Shown here: in pieces, positions 36,555 to 45,343 of the stretch
How the letters are laid out: each line of letters starts with the position of its first letter
Numbering within the stretch: position 1 is the first letter of the stretch
Source of the DNA: Psychrosphaera saromensis
Lineage (GTDB): Bacteria; Pseudomonadota; Gammaproteobacteria; Enterobacterales; Alteromonadaceae
Assembly: GCF_002954545.1 (NCBI RefSeq)
Contig: NZ_MSCH01000003.1
Span: 3,201,991 to 3,265,990 of the forward strand
DNA: 64,000 nucleotides
Direction of reading: 5' to 3'
The notes under the pieces: generated by a model
Databases searched by the model: none
What the model was told of the DNA's origin: nothing
The model's input: the letters and a program-made list of their open reading frames with translations, nothing else
Made by a program: the position numbers and the translations under genes

Positions 36555-39341
36555 TTAAAAACTATTAAGTGCAGCTAAACTAACTGTTAACTGATAGAAA
36601 ATTGATGTTGCTTTTTCCCATAAGGTTAATTGGTCTACATAACCGGCATCCAGAGGAACTACGATTGTATCTCCAGGACCAATTTTTAATTCACTTCTTG
36701 AACTAAACCAACCTGTATCAGGTGCATCAACTAACCCATTTGAGCGAACAATGTATATTCTGTCTTCGTCCGACTGAGCTCCGAGGCCGCCACTAGATTT
36801 TATATAGTCGTACATATCCCATTTTTCAGTATATAGGTGAGATGTTGCAACTTGAACTTCGCCCATGACATTAACTTCGTTTCTAACTGACGGTATTATT
36901 AACTCATCACCATCTTCTACCACTACGTCAAATGACTTGTCGTTAATGATTTTAGGTAAATCTATAATTAGTCGACCAACGCCTTCAATTATCGTCAGTT
37001 GGCTCACTAAGGCTTGTACTTCACCAATATTAACGGAGCTGACTGAACTTGAAGATATTGACTTAAGTGCTAACTCTTTACTTAAAGAACGTGCGGTATC
37101 ACGCGCTTGTTTCTTTTCTAATTCTCGCAGTGACTCACGAGTAAAAAAGGCTGATTTAACATCTGCTAAACCAGTTATTCCACCAGCTCGGATTAGCACT
37201 TCTGATAATTTTTCACCTTGATTTACTGTATATTCACCAGGGTATTTTACTTCACCGGAAATTTTAACTTTACGGTTTTCGTTCCAGTTTGCTTGTCGGA
37301 ATACATTTATCACGTCTTTTGGTTTAACTATTAAATCTTTACCTTCTACACCAGACAATGCAGCCATCAGATCAAAATTAATATGTCTTACACTCAGTAC
37401 TTTTCTGTCATCAGCAATAACTCGAGAGATCTCACCTTTCACCATATTGGCAGACTCTTTTAAACCGCCACCAGCTAAGACTATATCGACCAGTGTTGTA
37501 TTATCAGAGATTGGATATATACCAGGGAAGCGTACTTGTCCGGTTAGGGATATAATTGGCACCATTTGGCCTGAATTAGAACTATTAGATAATAATTTAA
37601 CTATTGGTTTTATTAACGCGTCTCTACTTAAGAGTTTAGTAGCCAGTAGAGCGCTTTGTTTTTCAAATAAGGTACCATTTTGAATTTTATAAATGTAGTT
37701 AAACTCTTTGAGCCCCTCTAAGGATTTTAATTCATCCAAAGCTTTAAGATTATCTTCATCTTTGATTTTTTTGTATTCTCTTAATTCTTCTAATTCTTTT
37801 TTCTCTTTATCACTAAGGTCAGAGTCGTTATTGGATGAGAATCTTTGACTATTTTCAGTTCCTTGGTTTTGATCATCATTAGTTGAACCATTTAAAAAAG
37901 TTTTATCATCGTATCTGCTTAAGAATACGACTAGGTCTCCTGGGTTAAGTACTTGAGCTTTACCTTTTAAAACATCTTTTGGTTTAAACTGAGTGACCTT
38001 ATAATTGCCAGTTTTTGCTTGGGATAAAATAAGCCCGTAATTTAGATCTGTTATTTCCATTAGATCATTTTTATTCACAACCAAATCAGATAACGTAATA
38101 CCTTCTGACCAGCCATAAGTACTCGGGCGAGAAACTGCACCGGCTATATTTACTACTTGCCCTAAACGCTCAGACACAGGCAATACGGTTAAAACATCAC
38201 CATTTTTTAGTTTTTGATTTGTTATTTTTTTATCGTTTAAATTTATTCTTTGTATATCTCGTTGGTAATTTTCACCAAAGCGAGCAAGTACCGCATATTT
38301 AGGATATGCATTTACATTCAACCCACCGGCCATTTCAACAAGTTCTGCAAGTGTTTCATTAGGAAATACCTCATATATTGCAGGTCGACGAATCTCACCA
38401 TTAATTGAGACTTGTTGGTCAATTGCATTTACAAAAACAACATCCCCCTGCTGAAGCCTTGAATCTTGACTGATATCACCATTAGAAAACATCTTATACA
38501 AGTCTAATGTAGCAATATTTTTTCCAGCTCGACGCAGTTGAATATTTCTTAGCGAGCCTACTTCGTTAGGGCCTCCACTAATAAATAAAGCATTGGTTAT
38601 AGTTGATAGACTAGATAAATAATATGCACCTGGTTTTTTTACATCACCAACAACATATACTTGAATTCCTCTTAAATTTGCTAACGTTACTGCAGACTTA
38701 ATACCAATCATTTTAGTTTGTACAGTATTGGCTATAAAAAGCTTTAACTCTGAATATTGCAAACCACCGACATTTAATGGGTCTAGGCCTGGAATAATTA
38801 TCTCACCATCATTATTTATAGTAACTATATGTTCAGAAGATTCTTTGCCGAAAAAAGATACTGTGAATGAATCGCCAGGGCCAACTATATAGTCACTAGG
38901 GATTGGAATACTGCCTTCAGGTAAGAAAGCATCTTGCAGACGCTCAAACATTTCATAACCGAATGGTTTTAATACATTTGGATCCGACCAATAGTCAGAA
39001 CCAGAAAATTCATTAAAGGTGTTTGAGTTGTCAGCATCATTAAAATTATTTGAATTGGGTAAGTATTGTTCTTCAGGTCTTACAGTCTCAAATTCTTGAG
39101 TATTAGTACCACCAAAACCGCCCTGGATAGCATCCACATCTATACCAAACTGCTTTGCGAGTGCAGCCTGTTGGGCCTTTGGTAAACTTTGAAATTGTTT
39201 AAGCTGAGCAGCAGTTGGTGTAGATGCGACTTGCGCTACACTAAAGAAGCTAATTAAAGAGAGTAGAGTCAAAAATAATACAGTTAAATTAGTATTCTTG
39301 CGGCAATTAAACATGGTGATATAAGTCCCTGAATTTTTCAT
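36555..39341 (-). CDS. Multi-SLBB polysaccharide export protein (OtnA/WbfF-like)
   Basis: 928-residue secreted export protein. A signal peptide (core LTVLFLTLLSLISFF) precedes a Gln-rich segment. The polysaccharide export domain is at about 145-235 (IPSDYIVGPGDSFTVSFFG..). Five or six SLBB modules then follow, recognised by repeating V-x-G-x-V-x-x-P-G-x-Y patterns: VVGDVKKPGAYYL, SINGEIRRPAIYEV, NIAGAVSRPSTYGW, SLTGQVRFPGIYPI, KISGEVKYPGEYTV. A charged coiled-coil-like insertion (SDKEKKELEELREYKK) is in the middle. The length and gene position match OtnA/WbfF of Vibrio capsule loci, so this is the likely outer-membrane channel. ATG 39341 is taken; MFNCRK at 39314 is an alternative. Confidence 0.9.
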   Translation of the reverse strand: MKNSGTYITMFNCRKNTNLTVLFLTLLSLISFFSVAQVASTPTAAQLKQFQSLPKAQQAALAKQFGIDVDAIQGGFGGTNTQEFETVRPEEQYLPNSNNFNDADNSNTFNEFSGSDYWSDPNVLKPFGYEMFERLQDAFLPEGSIPIPSDYIVGPGDSFTVSFFGKESSEHIVTINNDGEIIIPGLDPLNVGGLQYSELKLFIANTVQTKMIGIKSAVTLANLRGIQVYVVGDVKKPGAYYLSSLSTITNALFISGGPNEVGSLRNIQLRRAGKNIATLDLYKMFSNGDISQDSRLQQGDVVFVNAIDQQVSINGEIRRPAIYEVFPNETLAELVEMAGGLNVNAYPKYAVLARFGENYQRDIQRINLNDKKITNQKLKNGDVLTVLPVSERLGQVVNIAGAVSRPSTYGWSEGITLSDLVVNKNDLMEITDLNYGLILSQAKTGNYKVTQFKPKDVLKGKAQVLNPGDLVVFLSRYDDKTFLNGSTNDDQNQGTENSQRFSSNNDSDLSDKEKKELEELREYKKIKDEDNLKALDELKSLEGLKEFNYIYKIQNGTLFEKQSALLATKLLSRDALIKPIVKLLSNSSNSGQMVPIISLTGQVRFPGIYPISDNTTLVDIVLAGGGLKESANMVKGEISRVIADDRKVLSVRHINFDLMAALSGVEGKDLIVKPKDVINVFRQANWNENRKVKISGEVKYPGEYTVNQGEKLSEVLIRAGGITGLADVKSAFFTRESLRELEKKQARDTARSLSKELALKSISSSSVSSVNIGEVQALVSQLTIIEGVGRLIIDLPKIINDKSFDVVVEDGDELIIPSVRNEVNVMGEVQVATSHLYTEKWDMYDYIKSSGGLGAQSDEDRIYIVRSNGLVDAPDTGWFSSRSELKIGPGDTIVVPLDAGYVDQLTLWEKATSIFYQLTVSLAALNSF

Positions 39342-39645
39342 TATCTCAATAGATAAAAAAACGAATCAAGAATTGTAGTCTAATTCCTACTAAGATGGCA
39401 CCCATTATTTTACTGAAAGATAAATTTACTATTTAACTGACTAAATTATCATCTAAACCGATTATGTAAGCGGTTACATACTTTGTATATAAAAACACTT
39501 TCATTCGAATTTACTTATAGTTACCCCTTAAAGCTGTATGGGTCCACGCTATTGCATGTGTAAAAAAATCCACAATAAATTTGCAAATAATAAATACCTT
39601 TCTACAATTTCCTTATAACGGTACTTTACTATTCAAGGAGTGAGT
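39342..39645. other. Divergent intergenic region with promoter of the polysaccharide locus
   Basis: About 300 AT-rich bases between the start of the SLBB gene (minus) and the next gene (plus). It must hold promoters for both directions, but none matches consensus well enough to call. It contains the ops-like site listed separately. Confidence 0.45.
39545..39556 (-). promoter_or_regulatory. ops-like element (possible RfaH recruitment site)
   Basis: On the minus strand the bases read TGCAATAGCGTG, matching the 12-base ops element GGCGGTAGCGTG at nine positions and keeping the GC...GC mini-stem. It lies about 200 bases upstream of the SLBB gene in the expected orientation and leader position. 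The mismatched positions include bases known to matter in E. coli, and no JUMPstart context is present. Only a hint. Confidence 0.25.
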
Positions 39646-40161
39646 ATGAACATTCATGAACCAACAGCTACTTCTGCATTATTTAACAAGCGTTTATTGA
39701 CTGGGTTAACAATACAACCAGATGAATATTACTGGTTTTGTTCAAACATATTTGAGTGTGATAAATCAGAACTTACCTATGATGATGTTAAGGGGTTATC
39801 AGCTGATGATATCCCTCCAAATACATTTATCTATTTTCCTATTTCAATATCCAATTACATTTATTGTAATACCATAAGTATTGGTCGCTCACATGAACAA
39901 TTACACTTTCGTTTTGCGATTTCATTCAATAAAGAAGTATGGGATGAAAATTTAAACTTACGTGGATTTTTTGAATTACTGCACGACGATATTCAACAAA
40001 GTAGAGCCTTTAAAGTTTCTGACTGCTATCACGACTATTTTGATTATTTACTTGAAGTAGAGTTTAAAGGCGAGTTAACTAAAAACATTGATGAACAAGT
40101 GCAATCTGCACTTAATGAAATAAAACTGTTTCATGACTTCAATGTTAAGAATGTAATTTAG
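39646..40161 (+). CDS. Uncharacterised 171-residue protein
   Basis: I do not recognise this protein. Start ATG 39646 is preferred because AAGGAG ends five bases before it; a GTG two codons earlier overlaps that site. It has no signal peptide or membrane helix and is acidic and rich in aromatic residues (DEYYWFCSNIFECD, YHDYFDYLLEVEF). It divides into an N-terminal part with many Asp/Phe/Tyr and a C-terminal helical end. Likely cytosolic. It stands between the divergent polysaccharide operon and miaE, with its own promoter by position. Its function is unknown. Confidence 0.72.
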   Translation: MNIHEPTATSALFNKRLLTGLTIQPDEYYWFCSNIFECDKSELTYDDVKGLSADDIPPNTFIYFPISISNYIYCNTISIGRSHEQLHFRFAISFNKEVWDENLNLRGFFELLHDDIQQSRAFKVSDCYHDYFDYLLEVEFKGELTKNIDEQVQSALNEIKLFHDFNVKNVI

Positions 40162-40239
40162 TCGCAACTTTAACTCAAAGGTATGAAGTACCTGGTTTAC
40201 TAGCTCGACCAAGCACTCTACTTTACAAAGCTATCTAAT

Positions 40240-40998
40240 TTATTTTGGTGTTCCACTATGAAACTTAAAGTCATCATCTAACGCTAAAATGAGTTCAGCC
40301 TCTACATTGCCAAAGTAATCTATGCGTTCTTGTATATCTCTACCCGCTATATCTTCAGCTAACGTTAAATAATCTTGATAGTGTCTAGCCTCTGAACGTA
40401 ATAATGACAAATAAAAATCACCTAAATTCTTATCTACCAGCTTTGCTAATTTAGCAAATCGTTCACAAGAACGAGCTTCTATGTATGCCCCACAAATAAG
40501 TTTATCAATTAAGGTTTCAGGTTCATGAGTAGTAACATGTTTTAACATACCCTTTGCGTATCGCCCTGGTGTTATATGTTTATACGCAATGTCATACTTA
40601 TCCATCATTTCCAGTACTTGGTAAAAATGATGTAGTTCTTCTTTGATCAATAGAACCATTTTATCGATTAATTCTTGCCCATAAGGTGAGTTAGATTTTG
40701 GAATAATCGATTTTGATAGTTTATTTTTAGCCGTTAAGTCTTGCCAATTGCCTTCTTTTATATAAATGAATTGCTCAAAAGGCTTTAGCCATTCTAGCAA
40801 GGCATCTCCACTTTCTTTGTCTACCGCATATTTACGAATTAAGAACATTGCTGATTGTGCTGCTTTTAATTCGCATACTAAATGATCAATTAATAACACT
40901 GGTAAATTGTCTTTTTTGATTGCTTCTGAAATCCACAAGTCAGGTGTTTCACACTTTAAGAAATTTGAAATAGGTTCTAATAGTTTTTCGGTAGGCAT
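40240..40998 (-). CDS. miaE: tRNA-(ms2io6A)-hydroxylase MiaE
   Basis: 252-residue di-iron hydroxylase of the ferritin-like fold that hydroxylates 2-methylthio-N6-isopentenyl-adenosine at tRNA position 37. Seen: FLKCETPDLWISEAIKKDNLPVLLIDHLVCELKAAQSAM at the N-terminus, where the first Glu ligand sits in the C-E-L-K-A-A segment; LLIKEELHHFYQVLEMM (E-E-x-x-H); then CGAYIEARSCERFAKLA and LLRSEARHYQDYLTLA (E-A-R-H-Y). This pattern fits MiaE well. Monocistronic. Confidence 0.93.
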   Translation of the reverse strand: MPTEKLLEPISNFLKCETPDLWISEAIKKDNLPVLLIDHLVCELKAAQSAMFLIRKYAVDKESGDALLEWLKPFEQFIYIKEGNWQDLTAKNKLSKSIIPKSNSPYGQELIDKMVLLIKEELHHFYQVLEMMDKYDIAYKHITPGRYAKGMLKHVTTHEPETLIDKLICGAYIEARSCERFAKLAKLVDKNLGDFYLSLLRSEARHYQDYLTLAEDIAGRDIQERIDYFGNVEAELILALDDDFKFHSGTPK

Positions 40999-41100
40999 AA
41001 ATTGAAATTGTTCGCAGAGTCAGTCATAAGTATTAAATTGATTTTATCATAGCTTCTTGCATTAATGTCTCAGTATATTGTTCCCTTAAAACAAATAGCA

Positions 41101-41130
41101 AAAAGGCCTCATTTAGAGGCCTTTTTTTAA
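41101..41130 (-). terminator. Intrinsic terminator after the 504-residue lipoprotein gene
   Basis: AAAAGGCCTC-ATTTA-GAGGCCTTTT is a 10-bp stem with A- and T-runs on both sides. On the minus strand it lies 13 to 42 bases after the stop codon at 41143, and it could also terminate plus-strand transcripts. Confidence 0.9.
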
Positions 41131-41142
41131 CTTTTGTTTTTA

Positions 41143-42657
41143 CTAACCTGCTTGATTAGCAAATACCATTTTATAACCCGTGGCAGAGCTATCGTCTTTT
41201 TGTAATATCAAGAACTGGTCTTGGCTACTTTCACCTAGGACAAGTTCAGTTGACGACAAAATAACATCACTACTTTCCAATTGCCCAATTACATAGACTT
41301 CATAAGTATTATTCAACAATTGAACTGACGCTGGGGTTGCAAATACAGCACCTACAGACTGTCCAGCTGTGGATATAGTTTCATCACTTAATACAAAGTA
41401 AACTTTAATATTTGAGAAATCATCGCTAATTTCATCTTCATCAATTAGGTTAATTATATTAACTTGATGACTATAGATGCTTTCACTTTGGCTGTTATTT
41501 ACCACAAGTGAATTTACAGATATTTCATATTCATCAACAATGCCATCACCATTTTCATCTACATCATTGTCGCCATCTTCATCTACAGCTTCTTCTAAAA
41601 GATAGAAAAACACAGTGGTATCAGTATTTTCAGTTAACGATAACAAATGATTCTTAACAATCGTGGTATCAGCAACTGGTGCAACTAAGCTCATGCTAAA
41701 ATCCCCTGAAGTAGAAACAATTGACTCACTGAACTCACCGAATGCAAGTGAAGATACTTCAGCAGTTGCATCAATACCGTCTAGATAAAAATCGAACACT
41801 CCTAGATAGTCTGGTAATAAAACATTTTCAACAATGCCATTGTATACACGATACTCAGCTTCAGCGTTGGTATCTGAGTATTCAGTTGAAGAAGAGGTAG
41901 ATAAGATATCAAGTATAAATGGTGATGTTCCTGAACCGGTATTCTCTCTCACTACCATTATATATTCAGCTGCATATGAAAATGATATATCTTGAGACTC
42001 AAACAAGACGTCATCGCTATCAGCTAAAGTGATATAAAAAATCAAGTCATCTTGTGCAAGCTTTTGATTTTGAGACATTTCAGCATAAGCGGCCTGGTTT
42101 ACTAAAACCGCTTCATTAAAGCTTTCATCTGACTCTGAATAATAAAGTTGAACACTACCAACATCTTCAGCCATATTTAATAGACGGACATTAAATACTT
42201 CATCATCGCTATCGTCTTCTATCTCATCTTCATCTCTAATAGAAAATTCGTAATCAATTACTTCTGGTGTTCTAACATCACCGGTAAGAACAACAAACTT
42301 AACAATATCTTCACTAACAACGAGCTGTTCTTCATAGATATTCTCTAAATCACTACTGTTGTATTCATCTTGCCATGCGAGTTCTATATCATAAGTGTCA
42401 GACTCATACTCAAGGCGACTGGTTATTCCTGTAAAAGAGATACCCGAATATGTTGTATCGTCATAATCATCGTCATCATATTGATCAACGGTTAGATAAA
42501 TATCAGGTGCTGTGGATGACAAATTATATAATTGTATATAGCCAGTACCTGAAGATGAGTCACTATCGCAACCAAATAATGTAAGCGATAAACTCGTTAC
42601 TAGAATGAGAGGTAATCTGCGTTTAATTTTACTAAAAACACCACGACTTAAGTTCAT
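41143..42657 (-). CDS. Asp-rich predicted lipoprotein (DUF4397-like region possible)
   Basis: 504 residues. A basic N-terminus (KIKRRLP) leads into the signal core LILVTSLSLTLFGC, whose Cys is followed by DSDSSSGTG, a lipoprotein signature. The segment GYIQLYNLSSTAPDIYLTVD resembles the opening strand of DUF4397 domains (...R-x-x-H-x-S-P..A..V-D-V), repeated at FNVRLLNMAEDVGSVQLYY and EYRVYNGIVENVLLPDYLGVFDFYLDG. Further on is VDEDGDNDVDENGDGIVDEYE, two Dx[DN]xDG-like possible Ca2+ loops. Cell-surface protein of unknown function. Confidence 0.75.
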   Translation of the reverse strand: MNLSRGVFSKIKRRLPLILVTSLSLTLFGCDSDSSSGTGYIQLYNLSSTAPDIYLTVDQYDDDDYDDTTYSGISFTGITSRLEYESDTYDIELAWQDEYNSSDLENIYEEQLVVSEDIVKFVVLTGDVRTPEVIDYEFSIRDEDEIEDDSDDEVFNVRLLNMAEDVGSVQLYYSESDESFNEAVLVNQAAYAEMSQNQKLAQDDLIFYITLADSDDVLFESQDISFSYAAEYIMVVRENTGSGTSPFILDILSTSSSTEYSDTNAEAEYRVYNGIVENVLLPDYLGVFDFYLDGIDATAEVSSLAFGEFSESIVSTSGDFSMSLVAPVADTTIVKNHLLSLTENTDTTVFFYLLEEAVDEDGDNDVDENGDGIVDEYEISVNSLVVNNSQSESIYSHQVNIINLIDEDEISDDFSNIKVYFVLSDETISTAGQSVGAVFATPASVQLLNNTYEVYVIGQLESSDVILSSTELVLGESSQDQFLILQKDDSSATGYKMVFANQAG

Positions 42658-43120
42658 TAATTTTTCCTGTTATTAACATAAGATTAGTACTCTTTAGTTC
42701 ACTCTGATTCGAATTAGTTCAAAGTATTTAATTAGTACTTAAATTTGCAGTAAGCAAAACTAACAACCAAATGTGCAAATACAATGCATGAAATGTGCAA
42801 AGAGTAAGGATGCGGGAGTGAATGAAAAGTTCTAAAACATGGTGCAAAAATATAAATTGAATTAATTTAGATTACGCAAAAATATTGTTAAAAACAAAAA
42901 TGTTAATATATTAAACACCTACACATCGCATATACCAAGGCATTAGCGTTTTCACTTCTTACATCATAGTTACAAATACGTCATCTAAACCTACCTTCCC
43001 ATACATATTAAAACAGCTAAATACTTGACGTATGCCAATTTATTGGTCATAACATAACCATATCGTTGAGTTTATAAACAATGCATTCATTGGTACATTT
43101 AGCAGTTGAAGGAAATAATT
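42658..43120. other. Gene-free region upstream of the Yip1-family gene
   Basis: About 460 AT-rich bases between two divergent genes. I see no ORF. It holds a candidate promoter for the plus-strand gene (listed separately) and presumably one for the lipoprotein gene on the other strand. Confidence 0.5.
43025..43055 (+). promoter_or_regulatory. Possible promoter of the Yip1-family gene with palindromic spacer
   Basis: TTGACG at 43025-43030 serves as -35. A -10 of CATAAC or TAACAT lies 17-19 bases later. The spacer contains the inverted repeat CCAATTTATTGG (43035-43046), which could be a protein-binding site. The start codon is at 43121. Confidence 0.35.
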
Positions 43121-43720
43121 ATGATACTAAACCACCTATGGGGCTTATACGCACATCCAGTAGAAGAGTGGCATTCTATTGATAACAGGCACGAAAGTTT
43201 TAAATATTCGTTGTCACACATAATGATCATAGCGCTTATTCCAGCCATTAGTGCTTACTTTTCATTAACAGCTATAGGCTGGAGCGTTGGCGTTGGTGAG
43301 CGTTTATTTTTATCGGTAGATAACGCCTTGATTCTATCAGTTGGGATGTACTTCGCACTTATTGCCGGTGTATTTATCTTAGGTTATTTAGCACATTGGA
43401 TGGCGCATACTTTTGGTTCTGAACCAACTTATACACAAACGTTAGAACTTGCGGCTTATACAGCGACGCCATTATTTACTGCTGGTCTAGCGGCCTTCTA
43501 TCCAGAAATATGGTTTGTTATGTTAGTTGGGTTTGGGGCTTTGGCTTATTCTGTTTACCTACTTTACGCTGGAGTGCCTATTTTAATGCATATTCCAGAG
43601 GAACGCGGTTTTATTTATTCGAGCTCTGTTGTCACCTGTGGTCTAATTTTACTCGTGTGTATTATGACGTCATTCGCTATATTTTGGAGCTCTGGTTACG
43701 CGCCAGCATTTAATCATTAG
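43121..43720 (+). CDS. Yip1 family membrane protein
   Basis: 199 residues from ATG 43121, which has AAGGAA about six bases upstream; the frame extends to a TTG at 43106 that overlaps this site and was not chosen. MILNHLWGLYAHPVEEWHSI is the characteristic Yip1 opening (a hydrophilic N-terminus with WGLYAHPxxEW). About five membrane helices follow: MIIALIPAISAYFS, LILSVGMYFALIAGV, and TPLFTAGLAAFYPEIW among them. The family's role in bacteria is poorly known; in Alteromonadales these proteins are conserved and inner-membrane. Terminated by the hairpin shared with cysS. Confidence 0.87.
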   Translation: MILNHLWGLYAHPVEEWHSIDNRHESFKYSLSHIMIIALIPAISAYFSLTAIGWSVGVGERLFLSVDNALILSVGMYFALIAGVFILGYLAHWMAHTFGSEPTYTQTLELAAYTATPLFTAGLAAFYPEIWFVMLVGFGALAYSVYLLYAGVPILMHIPEERGFIYSSSVVTCGLILLVCIMTSFAIFWSSGYAPAFNH

Positions 43721-43744
43721 CTTTTAACAACAAGCTTCATACAT

Positions 43745-43777
43745 AAAAAAAGAGCATCAACTGATGCTCTTTTTTTT
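43745..43777. terminator. Bidirectional terminator between yip1-like and cysS
   Basis: AAAAAAAGAGCATCA then AC then TGATGCTCTTTTTTTT: a tight stem of nine bases plus A/U extension, with long T-runs on both strands. It lies between two convergent genes and can serve both. Confidence 0.92.
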
Positions 43778-43831
43778 ATTGGCTTTATAACTAAATAGCC
43801 GAGAGTAAAACGTTAGATTTAACGCCCTGCT

Positions 43832-45211
43832 CTAAATCTTACGCCAAGTGGTTTTACCTTCACTATCTTCCAAGGTAATTCCCATAGCCGTTAACGCATC
43901 ACGAGCTTCATCTGCTGCGCCCCAGTTTTTATCTGTACGAGCTTGATTACGCTTTGCAATTAACCCTTCTATCTCTTCTACTTCATCGACTTGACCGCTT
44001 TGGAAAAACTGCTCTGCTGGTGTTTGTAATATACCTAACACAGCTCCAAGCTTAACTAATACGCCAGCTAGGTCTGATGCCTTACTTGCATCAATTAACT
44101 TTTCTTTATTTAACTCTTTGGCTAATTCAAACATGACCGACAAAGCTTCTGGCGTATTAAAGTCATCGTCCATTGCAGCGTTAAAGCGTTTTACTTGTGC
44201 AAAGCTAGCTAATTCAACATCTAAGTTAACATCAACATCGCGTAGTGCCGTGTATAAACGTTCTAAACTAGCTTTAGCTTGTTTTAAATTATCATCTGAA
44301 TAATTTAGCTGGCTACGGTAATGACCATTGATTAAAAAGTAACGAACTGATTCAGCATCGTATTGCTTTAATACTTCTCTTACAGTGAAAAAATTATCTA
44401 ATGATTTAGACATTTTTTCATTATCAACTTGAACCATACCTGTGTGTAACCAGTAATTAACGTATGGTGTATCAAATGCACAGCATGACTGGGCAATTTC
44501 ATTTTCATGATGTGGGAAAGTTAAATCTGAACCACCACCGTGAATATCAAAATGACTGCCTAAGTGTTTATGGTTCATCGCTGAACATTCAATGTGCCAA
44601 CCTGGACGCCCCTTACCCCAAGGTGAGTCCCAATTAGGTTCTTCTGGTTTAGCTAGTTTCCATAAAACAAAATCCATAGGACTGCGTTTTGCACTGTCAA
44701 CATCGACTCTGGCACCTGAAATAAGTTGTGATAAATCTTGTTTACCTAACTTACCATAATCAGCATACGAAGAGACTTCAAACATTACGTCGCCGTTAGA
44801 TGCAACATACGCATGTTCTTTGTCGATTAAGCGTTGAATAATATCGACGATCTCTGGCATATGAGTCGATACTTTTGGTTCAATATCTACGGGTAAGATT
44901 TTTAATGCAGCAAAATCTTCATGCATCATCTTGATTGTACGTTCGGTTAACTGCTCAAAAGTCTCATTATTTTGTTGAGCACGTTTAATAATTTTGTCAT
45001 CTACATCTGTAATATTACGCACATAAGTAACGTCATAACCTAGATATTTAAAATATCTGTGCATAATGTCAAAAGACACATAAGTACGCCCATGTCCCAT
45101 GTGTAACAAGTCATAAACAGTTATGCCACACACATACATGCCAACCTTACCTGCAACTAACGGCTTAAATTCTTCTTTTTGGCGGCTCAATGTATTGTAT
45201 ATACGTAACAT
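43832..45211 (-). CDS. cysS: Cysteinyl-tRNA synthetase
   Basis: 459-residue class I synthetase charging tRNA-Cys. Signature HIGH-like motif is [12 protein letters not shown] (about 37-48), the zinc ligands are in [20 protein letters not shown] and the later H/E cluster, and KMSKS appears as [34 protein letters not shown] is family-specific. The C-terminus ([36 protein letters not shown]) is also a typical CysRS ending. Length matches E. coli CysS (461). Monocistronic. Confidence 0.97.
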   Translation of the reverse strand: MLRIYNTLSRQKEEFKPLVAGKVGMYVCGITVYDLLHMGHGRTYVSFDIMHRYFKYLGYDVTYVRNITDVDDKIIKRAQQNNETFEQLTERTIKMMHEDFAALKILPVDIEPKVSTHMPEIVDIIQRLIDKEHAYVASNGDVMFEVSSYADYGKLGKQDLSQLISGARVDVDSAKRSPMDFVLWKLAKPEEPNWDSPWGKGRPGWHIECSAMNHKHLGSHFDIHGGGSDLTFPHHENEIAQSCCAFDTPYVNYWLHTGMVQVDNEKMSKSLDNFFTVREVLKQYDAESVRYFLINGHYRSQLNYSDDNLKQAKASLERLYTALRDVDVNLDVELASFAQVKRFNAAMDDDFNTPEALSVMFELAKELNKEKLIDASKASDLAGVLVKLGAVLGILQTPAEQFFQSGQVDEVEEIEGLIAKRNQARTDKNWGAADEARDALTAMGITLEDSEGKTTWRKI

Positions 45212-45343
45212 TTATATTCCTGATCTTTTAACAAAGGTTTAACAAAGTAATATTAAATATGGTCGCGCATTCTAACAAAGTTGCGCGTAAATTCATGTGA
45301 TTTTTATGGTAAATAGCGTAATTAAATTAGCAACACAAAAAAG

